Source: Aromatoleum aromaticum EbN1 (GTDB lineage Bacteria > Pseudomonadota > Gammaproteobacteria > Burkholderiales > Rhodocyclaceae). Taken from it: DNA of 64,000 nt. The stretch is from positions 2,046,001-2,110,000 of the forward strand of contig NC_006513.1 in assembly GCF_000025965.1 (NCBI RefSeq), written 5' to 3'. Positions 7,366-16,281 of the stretch are shown one piece after another. The first letter of the stretch is position 1, and each line of letters opens with the position of its first letter. Position numbers and translations under genes: made by a program. A model generated the notes under the pieces. The model made no database searches. It was not told where the DNA came from and saw only the letters and a list, made by a program, of their open reading frames with translations.

Positions 7366-8241
7366 ATGCACCGCGATCGCCATTTCACGCTGTCCGCGTC
7401 CTGCCCCGACCGCGTCGGCATCGTCGCGCGGGTGTCGAGCTTCATCGCCGAGCATCGCGGCTGGATCCTCGAGACTTCGCTGCACGCCGAGCCTCCTGCC
7501 GAGGGCGAGGCGCTCGGGCGCTACTTCATGCGTATCGAGATCAGGACTTCGTCGCTGCCGTTTCACCTCGCCGAGTTCCGCGAGCGTTTCCGCCCGCTCG
7601 CGGACGAGCTCGAGATGGAATGGACGATCACCGATTCGGCAGTCAAGAAGCGTGTCGTCGTGCTGGTGTCGAAGCAGGAGCACTGCCTCTACGACCTGCT
7701 CGCGCGCTGGCAGTCGAAAGAGCTGGACATCGAGATCCCGTGCGTGATCTCGAACCACGACACGTTCCGCGGCCTCGTCGAGTGGCACGGCATCCCGTTC
7801 CACCACGTGCCGGTGAACGCCGACAACAAGGCGCAGGCCTACGCCGAAGTGGCGCGCATCTTCGAGGAAGTGCGCGGCGAGACGATGGTGCTCGCGCGCT
7901 ACATGCAGGTGCTGTCGCCGCAGCTGTGCGCGGCCTACGCCGGGCGCATCATCAACATCCACCACAGCTTCCTGCCGAGCTTCGTCGGCGCGAAACCGTA
8001 TCACCAGGCGTGGGCGAAAGGCGTCAAGCTGATCGGCGCGACCTGCCACTACGTGACCGCGGACCTCGACCAGGGGCCGATCATCGACCAGGACGTGATC
8101 CGCATCGACCATTCCGATTCGGTCGAGGACATGGTCCGCTACGGCAAGGACATCGAAAAGATGGTCCTTGCGCGCGGCCTGCGCTACCACCTCGAAGGCC
8201 GCGTGCTGGTGCATCGCAACAAGACGATCGTGTTCCGCTGA
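7366..8241 (+). CDS. purU: Formyltetrahydrofolate deformylase
   Basis: This enzyme hydrolyses 10-formyl-tetrahydrofolate to tetrahydrofolate and formate, balancing the one-carbon pool and feeding formate to purine synthesis. The N-terminal ACT domain (LSASCPDRVGIVARVSSFIAEH) is followed by a formyltransferase fold with VLVSKQEHCLYDLL, the catalytic His segment INIHHSFLPSF and a later Asp-rich loop (HYVTADLDQGPII). At 291 residues it is the normal length. It lies 13 bases after thrH. Confidence 0.93.
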   Translation: MHRDRHFTLSASCPDRVGIVARVSSFIAEHRGWILETSLHAEPPAEGEALGRYFMRIEIRTSSLPFHLAEFRERFRPLADELEMEWTITDSAVKKRVVVLVSKQEHCLYDLLARWQSKELDIEIPCVISNHDTFRGLVEWHGIPFHHVPVNADNKAQAYAEVARIFEEVRGETMVLARYMQVLSPQLCAAYAGRIINIHHSFLPSFVGAKPYHQAWAKGVKLIGATCHYVTADLDQGPIIDQDVIRIDHSDSVEDMVRYGKDIEKMVLARGLRYHLEGRVLVHRNKTIVFR

Positions 8242-8339
8242 CTGTTGACCACTGAACGTCGGCGGGCCGCCGTGAAGCTCGCACGGCGCGTCGCGGTGGC
8301 GTAGCATTGCGGCCCTTTTCCGACCGGCTGCATCCGCTT

Positions 8340-9602
8340 ATGGACAAGACTTCCGCATGCGCCTGCGGCGTCGATTTCGGCACTTCCAACTCCACTGTTG
8401 GCTGGCTGCGGCCCGGTGTCCCGGCGCTGCTCGAACTCGAGGACGGCAAGCCGACGCTGCCGTCCGCGGTGTTCTTCAACGCCGACGAGGAGACGACGTG
8501 CTACGGCCGCGCCGCGCTCGCCGAATACCTCGAAGGCTACGAAGGCCGCCTGATGCGCTCGCTGAAGAGCCTCCTGGGCAGCAGCCTGATGGACGGCCAG
8601 ACCGAAGTGCACGGGCGCGCGTTGCCGTTCCGCGACCTGCTCGCGAGCTTCATCGGTGAATTGAAGGCGCGCGCCGAAGCGGCAGCGGGACGAAGCTTCA
8701 CGCAGGCCGTGTTCGGCCGGCCGGTGCATTTCGTCGACGATGACGAGCGCGCCGACCGCAAGGCGCAGGACACGCTCGAGGCGATCGCACGGCAGGCGGG
8801 TTTTCGCGACGTCAGCTTCCAGTTCGAGCCGATCGGCGCGGCGCTGCACTACGAGACCGGCCTCGAGCGCGAGGAGCTGGTGCTGATCGCCGACATCGGC
8901 GGGGGCACCGCGGACTTCTCGCTCGTGCGCCTGTCACCAGGGCGCGCCGGCCGCGACGATCGCCGCGAGGACCTGCTCGGCAACGCGGGGGTGCACGTCG
9001 GCGGCACCGATTTCGACCGCGCGCTGAGCCTGGAATGCGTGATGCCGCTGCTCGGCTATCGCGGCCGGATGAAGAACGGCGCGGAAGTGCCGTCGAGCCT
9101 GTTCTTCCAGCTCGCGACGTGGCATACGATCAATTTCGCCTACACGCGGCAGGCGTGGGCCGACCTGCAGCACATCTACCGCGATGCGAGCGCGCGCACG
9201 GAACTCGATCGCCTGTCGCGACTCGTCAGCCGGCGCGAAGGGCACTGGCTCGCGCTGCAGGTCGAGCAGGCGAAGATCGAGCTGTCGCAGGCGTCGGCCA
9301 CGGCGCTGCAGCTCGACCGGCTCGAAGCCGGGCTCGTGCACGAGATCGGCCGCGAAGCTTTCGCCCGCGCGACGACGGCGCTCGTCGAGCGTGTCGCGGC
9401 CGCCGTGGCGGGTCTGCTGAACGATGCGGGGGTCGCGCGTGACCGGGTGGACACGATCTATTTCACGGGCGGCGCGAGCGGCGTCGCGCAGCTGCGCGCG
9501 CGCATCGCGGCTGAGCTGCCTGCCGCGCGCAGCGTCGAAGGGGACCTTTACGGCAGCATCGGCAGCGGGCTCGCGGTCGAGGCCGCACGCCGCTACGGGT
9601 GA
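8340..9602 (+). CDS. Hsp70-like actin-fold ATPase (YegD family)
   Basis: The protein has the Hsp70 nucleotide-binding fold: phosphate-1 loop GVDFGTSNSTVG near residue 10, phosphate-2 region ADIGGGTADFSLV, and adenosine loop YFTGGASG. At 420 residues it has essentially only the ATPase domain and lacks the substrate-binding domain and lid of DnaK, as in E. coli YegD. The ATG at 8340 is preferred to an upstream TTG. The client and role are unknown. No co-chaperone lies next to it, although a DnaJ-like protein is 7 kb away. Confidence 0.82.
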   Translation: MDKTSACACGVDFGTSNSTVGWLRPGVPALLELEDGKPTLPSAVFFNADEETTCYGRAALAEYLEGYEGRLMRSLKSLLGSSLMDGQTEVHGRALPFRDLLASFIGELKARAEAAAGRSFTQAVFGRPVHFVDDDERADRKAQDTLEAIARQAGFRDVSFQFEPIGAALHYETGLEREELVLIADIGGGTADFSLVRLSPGRAGRDDRREDLLGNAGVHVGGTDFDRALSLECVMPLLGYRGRMKNGAEVPSSLFFQLATWHTINFAYTRQAWADLQHIYRDASARTELDRLSRLVSRREGHWLALQVEQAKIELSQASATALQLDRLEAGLVHEIGREAFARATTALVERVAAAVAGLLNDAGVARDRVDTIYFTGGASGVAQLRARIAAELPAARSVEGDLYGSIGSGLAVEAARRYG

Positions 9603-9631
9603 GCGGCGGGGGTCCGGACCCGCAAAAGCAA

Positions 9632-9654
9632 AAAGCCCGGCAATGCCGGGCTTT
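9632..9654. terminator. Intrinsic terminator, bidirectional
   Basis: The perfect stem AAAGCCCGGC / GCCGGGCTTT with loop AAT lies between the convergent yegD-like and cspA-like genes. A-rich and T-rich flanks on opposite sides allow it to work in both directions. Confidence 0.8.
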
Positions 9655-9713
9655 GACTCGTTGCGCAGGCCGTGCGGTTTAGCGGACGGCTGCGCGCGAG
9701 ATCGAATCGAGAA

Positions 9714-9917
9714 TCAGAGCGGGCGGATGTTGCCTGCCTGCTTGCCCTTCGGGCCCGACGTCTCGTCGTACTGAACTTTCTGACCTTCGGTCAGGCTCTT
9801 GAAGCCCGAGCCCTGGATCGCGGAGAAGTGTGCGAACAGATCTTCGCCGCCGTTGTCCGGGGTGATGAAACCGAAGCCCTTGGAGTCATTGAACCACTTA
9901 ACAGTACCAGTTGCCAT
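9714..9917 (-). CDS. Cold-shock protein (CspA family)
   Basis: A 67-residue single cold-shock domain that binds RNA and single-stranded DNA and melts secondary structure. RNP1 (KGFGFITP) and RNP2 (DLFAHFSAI) are both present after the opening [11 protein letters not shown]. The ATG at 9917 is chosen because it gives the exact family start. About 170 bases of non-coding leader precede it, which is typical of cold-shock genes that are controlled after transcription. Whether it is cold-induced or constitutive cannot be told. Confidence 0.93.
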   Translation of the reverse strand: MATGTVKWFNDSKGFGFITPDNGGEDLFAHFSAIQGSGFKSLTEGQKVQYDETSGPKGKQAGNIRPL

Positions 9918-10124
9918 TTCGAAAAATCCCAAATCAAAGTTAATGAAGGGCGTTTGCCCGGAAGTGCGGCAATCGAGATCGGGGAAAGACGAACTGAGTA
10001 CCCAAAGGCCGTCGAGCACGAAAAACCACGCGATTGCAGATGCGCACGCGCAGTCTGGTGAAAAACGGACGCGCGGTCAAGGGGTGAAATGGATTGTCAC
10101 GCTCATCCCGGGGTTTTATAGGGG

Positions 10125-10157
10125 ATTGCCAGTATGTTCAGTGGCAATGTCATACTG
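10125..10157. promoter_or_regulatory. Two interlocked inverted repeats between cspA and the MFS gene
   Basis: ATTGCCA (10125-10131) pairs with TGGCAAT (10142-10148), and CAGTATG (10130-10136) pairs with CATACTG (10151-10157), so the two repeats overlap. They sit in the 9918-10284 intergenic region between divergently transcribed genes. They look like operator half-sites for a dimeric regulator, but no regulator can be assigned. The rest of this gap is the cspA leader and promoter area. Confidence 0.4.
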
Positions 10158-10284
10158 TTCAGGCGGTAATTCTGCGGCGCATGAAGCTTTTCTCGGCGGC
10201 CGCCTGCGCCCCCGAAAGTTGCCGCGCCGAACGTCGCCGGTGGCAGAATCCGCCCACTCCGGATTCACGATGGTGCAGGGCGGC

Positions 10285-11622
10285 ATGAGTTCCCAATTCA
10301 GACTGATGAGCGAACGGCGCTTCCTGCCGTTTTTCATCACGCAGTTTCTCGGCGCGTACAATGACAACCTGTACAAGAACGCCCTGGTCGTGCTGATGAC
10401 GTTCGAAGCTGCGCGTTTCACGACGATTGCGCCGGGCGTGCTGGTGAACCTCGCTGCCGGGATTTTCATCCTGCCGTTCTTCCTGTTCTCGGCAACAGCG
10501 GGCCAATGCGCCGACAAGTTCGAGAAAAGCCGGCTCATCCGCTGGACGAAGCTGCTCGAAATCCTCGTCATGGCGCTCGCGGCGCTGGCGTTTGCGCTCG
10601 AATCGCTGCCGCTGATGCTCGGCGCGCTGTTCCTGATGGGCGCGCAGTCGGCACTGTTCGGGCCGGTGAAATACGCGATCCTGCCGGTGCATCTGCGCGA
10701 GGACGAACTGGTCGGCGGAAACGCGCTCGTCGAGGCGGGCACGTTCGTCGCGATCCTCGTCGGGACGATCGCCGGCGGAGTGACGATCAGCCTCCCCGGC
10801 GGCGCGCTGTGGGTGTCGGTCGCGGCGCTGTCGGTCGCAGTGCTCGGCTACGCGGCGAGCCGGGCGATTCCGACTGCGCCGGCGGCCGATCCCGGGCTGC
10901 GCATCAACTGGAACCCGCTGACCGAGACTTGGCGCAACCTCCGTTTCACCCGCGAAGACCGTACCGTGTTCCCCGCAGTGCTCGCGATCTCGTGGTTCTG
11001 GTTCTACGGCGCGCTGCTGCTGTCGCAGTTCCCCGGCTATGCGAAGGACGTCCTGGGCGGCGACGAACACGCGGTGACGCTGCTGCTCGCGGTGTTCTCG
11101 GTCGGCATCGGCATCGGTTCGCTGATGTGCGAGCGGCTCTCCGGCAAGCACCTCGAACCCGGCCTCGTGCCGCTCGGCTCGATCGGCCTGAGCCTGTTCG
11201 CGTTCGACCTGTGGTGGGCAAGCCCGATGTTTGCGGCGGGCAGTGCGCCGCTGCCGTTGACCATGGTGCTCGCCGGGGCTTCGACGTGGCGCGTGCTGTT
11301 CGATCTGCTGATGATCGCAGTGTTCGGCGGTTTTTTCATCGTGCCGCTCTACACGCTCGTCCAGGCCCGTTCCGCGGCCGCTCACCGCTCGCGCGTCATC
11401 GCCGGCCTCAATATCCTCAATGCGCTGTTCATGGTCGTCGCCGCCGGCATGGGCGCGGGGCTGCTCGCGGCCGGCCTGTCGGTGCCGCAGCTGATTCTCG
11501 TCGGCGCGCTGCTCAACGCGGCGGCGGGACTTTTTCTCTGCGTCCGGGCGCCGGAGTTCCCGCGGCGCTTCGCCGCCTGGCTGCGCGGCGCGACCGCCGA
11601 TCGTCCCGGCGATGCCCGTTGA
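10285..11622 (+). CDS. MFS transporter of the LplT (lysophospholipid) type
   Basis: The 445-residue product starts MSSQFRLMSERRFLPFFITQ followed by FLGAYNDNLYKNALVVL, the signature of LplT and of the transporter half of LplT-Aas fusion proteins. These flip lysophospholipids inward for re-acylation. About twelve membrane segments can be seen. The acyltransferase part is absent: the protein ends soon after the last helix and the next gene is on the other strand. The start at 10285 has a GGG-rich site just before it; an ATG 15 bases upstream is possible. The substrate is inferred from family only. Confidence 0.75.
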   Translation: MSSQFRLMSERRFLPFFITQFLGAYNDNLYKNALVVLMTFEAARFTTIAPGVLVNLAAGIFILPFFLFSATAGQCADKFEKSRLIRWTKLLEILVMALAALAFALESLPLMLGALFLMGAQSALFGPVKYAILPVHLREDELVGGNALVEAGTFVAILVGTIAGGVTISLPGGALWVSVAALSVAVLGYAASRAIPTAPAADPGLRINWNPLTETWRNLRFTREDRTVFPAVLAISWFWFYGALLLSQFPGYAKDVLGGDEHAVTLLLAVFSVGIGIGSLMCERLSGKHLEPGLVPLGSIGLSLFAFDLWWASPMFAAGSAPLPLTMVLAGASTWRVLFDLLMIAVFGGFFIVPLYTLVQARSAAAHRSRVIAGLNILNALFMVVAAGMGAGLLAAGLSVPQLILVGALLNAAAGLFLCVRAPEFPRRFAAWLRGATADRPGDAR

Positions 11623-11634
11623 CGGCCCTGCGGC

Positions 11635-12513
11635 TCAGTCCCGCAGCAGGAAGTTCTCGAGCGCCGCAGCGACCTGCTCCGGCTGGTCGTGCTGGAGATT
11701 GTGACCGGCGCCGGCCACGGTGGCGACGCGCAGGTCGGTGAAACACGCGAGCCGCTGCCGGTAGTCGTCCGAATCCGCGGGGAACCGGTCGACGACGTAG
11801 CCCTCCTCCGAGACCAGCAGCAGCACCGGCGCCGTGATCGCGCGCCAGCAGGCCAGCGTGTCGTCGAGGCGGTACGGCGCAGGCGCGGCGGTCTTGTGCC
11901 AGGGGTCGCAAGCCATTTCGACCTGTCCGTCAGGCAGGACGCGGCTGACGTTGCGCGCGAGGAATGCGGCACGATCTTCCGTCAGCCGCGGGTTGGCCTG
12001 CTGCAGGCGCCGCGCCAGCGCGTCGTGATCCGCATAGCGCCGCAACTGCGGGTCGGCCAGCACGGCGTCGAGCCACTGGTCGAGGCGCTTCGGCGCGTCG
12101 TCGGCGCTGCCGTCCTTGAGGCCGAGAACGTCGAGTATCGCCACCTGCGACACGCGTTGGGGCCGCGCCCCCGAATACACGCCGGCGATGTTGCCGCCCA
12201 TGCTGTGGCCGACAAGGCGCGCCGGGCGGTGCGGCGAATAATGGGCGAGCAGGGCGTCGAGGTCGGCGTAGTAATCGGGAAACCAGTACGGCCTGCGCAG
12301 CCACTCGCTCGCGCCGTAACCCCGCCAGTCGGGCGCGATGACGTGCCAGTCCTGCGCGAGTGCGCCGACGACAAACTGGAACGTCGCCGAGTTGTCCATC
12401 CAGCCATGCAGGAAGAACACCGGTGGCGCGTCCGCAGCGCCCCAGTGCCGGACGTTGTAGCGCAGTCCGCGGACATCGAGCTGCTCGCATCGGGATTCGG
12501 GATTCGGTTTCAT
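11635..12513 (-). CDS. Alpha/beta-hydrolase fold protein
   Basis: A 292-residue hydrolase of the alpha/beta fold. The oxyanion-hole motif is HGWMDNSATF (around residue 36), the nucleophile elbow is VGHSMGGNIAG with Ser104, and the catalytic His lies near the C-terminus in GAGHNLQHDQP. No signal peptide is visible, so it is likely cytoplasmic. It is convergent with the MFS gene, separated by 12 bases. The substrate is unknown; esterase or C-C hydrolase activities are both compatible. Confidence 0.85.
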   Translation of the reverse strand: MKPNPESRCEQLDVRGLRYNVRHWGAADAPPVFFLHGWMDNSATFQFVVGALAQDWHVIAPDWRGYGASEWLRRPYWFPDYYADLDALLAHYSPHRPARLVGHSMGGNIAGVYSGARPQRVSQVAILDVLGLKDGSADDAPKRLDQWLDAVLADPQLRRYADHDALARRLQQANPRLTEDRAAFLARNVSRVLPDGQVEMACDPWHKTAAPAPYRLDDTLACWRAITAPVLLLVSEEGYVVDRFPADSDDYRQRLACFTDLRVATVAGAGHNLQHDQPEQVAAALENFLLRD

Positions 12514-12577
12514 GACGGCAATGGTAGCAGCGCGCGGGCCGGGACTGGGGCAGCCCGGCGCGCTGCAGCGAGCGCCA

Positions 12578-13690
12578 TCAGGCGAGAGCGACTTCCCGTG
12601 CCGTCAGCGAATAGCGGAAAGTCGCCGGGTCGAGGCCGTCGAAGCGCGTTTCGCCGCTTTCGCCCTGCGGATACATCAGGTACGGCGCCTGCGGTCCGCT
12701 GCTGCCCGGCAGGCGCACGTCGTGGGCGAAGTTGTAGCCGAGCCAGTTCATTTCCCACGCGCCGAACAGCACCCGGCGGGCGGCGGCGACTTTCGGGTCG
12801 TCGAGCGCGAGGCCGCCCGGCGGTTCCTCGAGCACGACCTTGCGCACGTCCGCCGGATCGACCGGCACCCAGCCGAACTGCTCGAGCCAGACTTCGGCAC
12901 GACAATGCTGGGCTTTCGAGACGTCGCCGCTCTTGCCGAGGCTTTTGTAGCCGAAACGCGAGTCGGCGACGCGCACGCCATACACGTCGCGTGCCGGCAG
13001 GCCTGCGGCGCGCGCGAGCCCGACATACAGGGCGTTCAGATCCGCGCACTTGCCGGAAAGATCGCGGTTTTCGAGCATCGTGCGGATGTCGCCGAGGCCG
13101 CAGCCGCGGGTCTTTGGGTTGCGGAACGTGTTGTCGACGATCCACTCGTAGATTGCCCGCGCGCGCGCCTCGTCGCTGGTCGCGCCGCGCACGATCGACT
13201 CTGCGGTGTCGCGCACAATGCCGTCGGTCGGAATCAGCGCAGTGGGGCGGGTGTATAACGCCCGTTCGGCCGCCGGCAACTCGCGTGCGGGCCCCGGGTG
13301 GGTGAAGTCGACCGCCCGGTCGCAGGTCGCGAAGCGGCTGACGACTTCGAGCAGCGGGCTCGCGGCGCCCGGCGCCCATTCGGCCTGCAGCATCGCGGCG
13401 CCGTAATCCGTTTCGGTGACGACGCGCATCGTGTCGGCATTGCCCTGCCACAGGTTGCCCATCAGGCGCATCCATTCGGGATCGTCGATCGACGGCAACG
13501 GCACCCAGACGCGCGTCGGGTCGCCGCTCGCGGCGGGCTCGATGCGGCTCGTCAATTCGAAAACGCGCCAGCCGTTGGCGGGGTGGGGCGCGAAAGGCTG
13601 CGCTGTCGCGGACTCGGCGGCGCGGCTCCAGGCCGGGAGCGCGAAGCTGGCGGCGAGGGCGGAGGTTCTGAGGAAATTCCTGCGGTCCAT
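12578..13690 (-). CDS. Tat-exported transglutaminase-like protein
   Basis: The N-terminus (MDRRNFLRTSALAASFALPA) is a twin-arginine signal peptide, so the folded protein goes to the periplasm. The transglutaminase-like core has the catalytic Cys in LSGKCADLNALYVGLARAAG, the His in AQHCRAEVWLEQFGW and the Asp in VPVDPADV. Bacterial members are usually peptidases or amide hydrolases rather than cross-linking enzymes. The gene ends before a 64-base gap to the hydrolase gene and follows a TlpA-like gene by 14 bases, so the two probably form one operon. The substrate is unknown. Confidence 0.85.
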   Translation of the reverse strand: MDRRNFLRTSALAASFALPAWSRAAESATAQPFAPHPANGWRVFELTSRIEPAASGDPTRVWVPLPSIDDPEWMRLMGNLWQGNADTMRVVTETDYGAAMLQAEWAPGAASPLLEVVSRFATCDRAVDFTHPGPARELPAAERALYTRPTALIPTDGIVRDTAESIVRGATSDEARARAIYEWIVDNTFRNPKTRGCGLGDIRTMLENRDLSGKCADLNALYVGLARAAGLPARDVYGVRVADSRFGYKSLGKSGDVSKAQHCRAEVWLEQFGWVPVDPADVRKVVLEEPPGGLALDDPKVAAARRVLFGAWEMNWLGYNFAHDVRLPGSSGPQAPYLMYPQGESGETRFDGLDPATFRYSLTAREVALA

Positions 13691-13704
13691 GACAATCGTC
13701 CTGA

Positions 13705-14259
13705 TCAGTGTGGTGTGGGGTCGTTCGGGGGCGCCACGAGCGTCATGACGCGCTCGCGCACGGCGGGGTCGTTCCAGTCGAGTTCGCCGCGTATGCGGTG
13801 GCGGGGCCGGTGGGAGGCGTCGAGGAGAAACGTCGTCGGGAGGAAGCGAACTGCCCAGGCGCGGGCGATCACTTGCTCGGGGTCGGCGACGACGAGCGGG
13901 TCGATGCGATGCGCGGCGAAGAAGCGGCGGACGTCACCGTCGCGGTCGGCGACTGCGACGGTGAGCAGCGCGAGGTCCGTTTCGATAGCGTCGAGATCTG
14001 CCAGAGCGGGCATTTCGGCGCGGCAGGGTTCGCACCAGGTCGCCCAGAAATTGACGAGTACCGCCCGATTTCGCAGCGGTTCCAGCGCCGCCCGCAAAGC
14101 CGCGGGCACTGCATTTGGCGCGTCCACCGCTTCGAAGCGGTCAGGCGCACCTGCGCCGCGGGTTGCGGCGACGAGCGTTTTCGGCGCGGCAGCCAGTGCG
14201 GCGACGCCCGCGAGCGACGCGAGCGTGCGCCTGCGCAAGGCGCGACGGATGTCGGACAT
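13705..14259 (-). CDS. TlpA-like periplasmic thioredoxin
   Basis: A 184-residue thioredoxin-fold protein with the redox motif WCEPC in NFWATWCEPCRAEMPAL and the cis-Pro loop FLPTTFLLD. The N-terminus has Arg-rich residues and a hydrophobic Ala-rich run (RRRTLASLAGVAALAAAP), a Tat or Sec export signal. It would act in the periplasm as a disulfide reductant. The start at 14259 has GGAGA upstream; a longer frame upstream is rejected as non-coding. It is probably co-transcribed with the transglutaminase-like gene 14 bases downstream, suggesting it may keep that protein's catalytic Cys reduced (inference). Confidence 0.83.
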   Translation of the reverse strand: MSDIRRALRRRTLASLAGVAALAAAPKTLVAATRGAGAPDRFEAVDAPNAVPAALRAALEPLRNRAVLVNFWATWCEPCRAEMPALADLDAIETDLALLTVAVADRDGDVRRFFAAHRIDPLVVADPEQVIARAWAVRFLPTTFLLDASHRPRHRIRGELDWNDPAVRERVMTLVAPPNDPTPH

Positions 14260-14519
14260 TGTCGTCTCCCGATTCCTTTCAGCCGCTCCGGCGCGGAAGC
14301 CGCCGGAGCTTAAATCGGGCGTGCGCGTTCGCGACGCCCGTCGAAGATGGCGGTACACAGACCGCCGGCACCACGGACGCCGAAGCGTCCGCTGGCATTT
14401 TCCGGCCGATGCGCGACAACGCCCGGCCGGGCCGCGCATTATCGCTGCTGCGGCCGGATTTCAGAACCGCTCAGTGGCAGAACTTTCGAGGACGCCCGGC
14501 GGCGAGGGGAGCGTCGTCG

Positions 14520-15026
14520 TCAGCGACGCAGCGGAATCGGCGTCGCCCGATCGACTGCCACGGCGGTGACGCTGTTCTTCGGGCTGCCTTCGATGAGCTT
14601 GTCGGAATAGGTGAGATAAACCAGGACGTTGCGGCGCACATCGACCATGCGCACGACCTGCAGCCGCTTGAACAGCACCGACAGGCGCTCGGAGAATACT
14701 TCCTCCTGCTGGGGCAGCGGTCCGCGTGTGCGGATCGGCCCGACCTGCCGGCACGCGATCGACGCTTCCGCGAGGTCTTCGGCAAGACCCACTGCGCCCG
14801 ACAGCCCGCCGGTCTTCGCGCGCGACACATAGCACGTCACGCCCTCGACGCGCGGGTCGTCGTACGCTTCGACGACGACCTTATGGTTCGGGCCGATCAG
14901 CTTCCACACCGTCGATACTTCGCCGACCGATTCCGCATGCAGCGGCAGCGGCACGGCCGCGAGCAGGACAAGGATGCCGGCGAGGCGGCGGGCGCGCAGG
15001 GCGGGGCGGGAACGGGAAGATCTCAT
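14520..15026 (-). CDS. creA: CreA family protein
   Basis: A 168-residue protein with a signal peptide ([20 protein letters not shown]) and the CreA core: [20 protein letters not shown], then [20 protein letters not shown] and [11 protein letters not shown]. CreA is a conserved periplasmic protein of unknown function in proteobacteria, named from the E. coli cre locus. There is no creBCD here. The start at 15026 is chosen at the signal peptide; about 55 codons of open frame before it are Arg-rich and look non-coding. Confidence 0.85.
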   Translation of the reverse strand: MRSSRSRPALRARRLAGILVLLAAVPLPLHAESVGEVSTVWKLIGPNHKVVVEAYDDPRVEGVTCYVSRAKTGGLSGAVGLAEDLAEASIACRQVGPIRTRGPLPQQEEVFSERLSVLFKRLQVVRMVDVRRNVLVYLTYSDKLIEGSPKNSVTAVAVDRATPIPLRR

Positions 15027-15063
15027 CGGCTGCAGTCCTGTTCGGGAAAAGTAGGTTTTCGGG

Positions 15064-15489
15064 TCATTCGTCGATCGACGTGCGACGCGTCCGTTGCCGC
15101 TTGCGTTCGCCCTGCGTCCGCTTCGCTTCGAGCCGCCGGATCTTCGCTGCCCTGGTCGGACGCGTCGCGACCCGCGCGAGCGGTTTTTCATGGGCGCGGG
15201 CGATCAACTCCGCGAGCCGGGCGCGCGCGTCGGCGCGGTTGCGATCCTGCGTGCGGAAGCGCTGGGCGCAGATCACGATCACGCCTTCGGACGTCGCGCG
15301 GCGCCCTGCCAGTTTCAGCAGGCGGGCGCGGACATCGTCGGGCAGCGACGGCGAATGCGCGGCGTCGAAGCGCAGTTCCACTGCCGTCGAAACCTTGTTG
15401 ACGTTCTGTCCGCCGGGGCCGGACGCGCGGATGAAGCGTTCTTCGAGTTCCTCTTCGGGCAGCGCCGGCAGGAGCGTGACATCGACCAT
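15064..15489 (-). CDS. arfB: Alternative ribosome-rescue factor ArfB (YaeJ)
   Basis: A 141-residue peptidyl-tRNA hydrolase. The catalytic GGQ is at residues 26-28 in [19 protein letters not shown]. The long basic tail ([20 protein letters not shown] and on) is what ArfB inserts into the empty mRNA channel of stalled ribosomes. The length and tail distinguish it from release factors 1 and 2. It is a single gene between creA and the FrnE-like gene, on the same strand. Confidence 0.93.
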   Translation of the reverse strand: MVDVTLLPALPEEELEERFIRASGPGGQNVNKVSTAVELRFDAAHSPSLPDDVRARLLKLAGRRATSEGVIVICAQRFRTQDRNRADARARLAELIARAHEKPLARVATRPTRAAKIRRLEAKRTQGERKRQRTRRTSIDE

Positions 15490-15575
15490 GGGCGACAGTA
15501 TAGACTGCGGGACCGGGCGCCCTGGGACGGCGCCCGGTCGTGCCGGTCCCCGCCCCCAGCCTCGCCCGGTTCGCC

Positions 15576-16238
15576 TTACGAGACGTGCAGCGACTGCAGG
15601 ATCGCGGCGCCCAGCGTCGTCTGCGACTGCGCGCCCGACACCGCGAGTTTGCGGTTGAAGATGAAGAACGGAACGGCGGTGATGCCCTGCTTCTGGATCT
15701 GCTCCGCCATCCGCCTGACCGCTGCCGCATCGTCGTCGCTTTCGAGATAGGCGAAGACGGTTTCGCGATCGTCACCGGCTGCCGCAGCGATATCGGCGAG
15801 CGTGGCGTTGTCGCCGAGGTCGCGGCCGTCCTGGAAATGGGCGGCGAACAACGCGTGGCCGAGCGCGTTGACATGTTCCTGAGTGTGGCCGAGCGATTGC
15901 GCCCGGTAAGTGAGGCGATGCGCGTTCAGCGTGTTCGGACGGGTCGCGATGCGATCGAAGGCGAAAGTCACGCCATCGGGCGCGCCGGCTGCGACGATCC
16001 GGGCCAGGACTTCGTCGGCCTTGCGCCGCCCGCCGAACTTCGCGTCGAGGAACGGCCGATAAGGCACTCCGGCCACCGGGGTGTCCGGGTCGAGGAAAAA
16101 CGGCAGCCGGTTCACGCGTATTTCTTCGAGATCGGCCACGCTGTGGCGGACTTCGTCAATGGCCTGGCGCAGACACTCGTTGCCGATGAAGCACCACGGG
16201 CAGACGAAGTCGGAAACGAAATCGATATCGAGAATCAT
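15576..16238 (-). CDS. FrnE/DsbA-family oxidoreductase
   Basis: A 220-residue thioredoxin-fold protein with the CPWC motif very near its start (DFVSDFVCPWCFIGNECL) and a helical insertion, as in FrnE and 2-hydroxychromene-2-carboxylate isomerase relatives. The cis-Pro region is KQGITAVPFFIFNRKLAVSG. No signal peptide is visible, so it is likely cytoplasmic, as FrnE-type proteins are. A role in disulfide exchange or stress is likely, but the partner is unknown. The start at 16238 has CCTCC complement (GGAGG) close by on the minus strand. Confidence 0.85.
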   Translation of the reverse strand: MILDIDFVSDFVCPWCFIGNECLRQAIDEVRHSVADLEEIRVNRLPFFLDPDTPVAGVPYRPFLDAKFGGRRKADEVLARIVAAGAPDGVTFAFDRIATRPNTLNAHRLTYRAQSLGHTQEHVNALGHALFAAHFQDGRDLGDNATLADIAAAAGDDRETVFAYLESDDDAAAVRRMAEQIQKQGITAVPFFIFNRKLAVSGAQSQTTLGAAILQSLHVS

Positions 16239-16281
16239 GGAGGTTTTCTGTCGATTGGACCGTGCGCGACGGCCGGGGAAC

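Noticed and set aside
9799-10284. Upstream extension of the LplT-like frame
   Set aside because: It runs antisense to cspA and through the intergenic repeats; the family start fits 10285.
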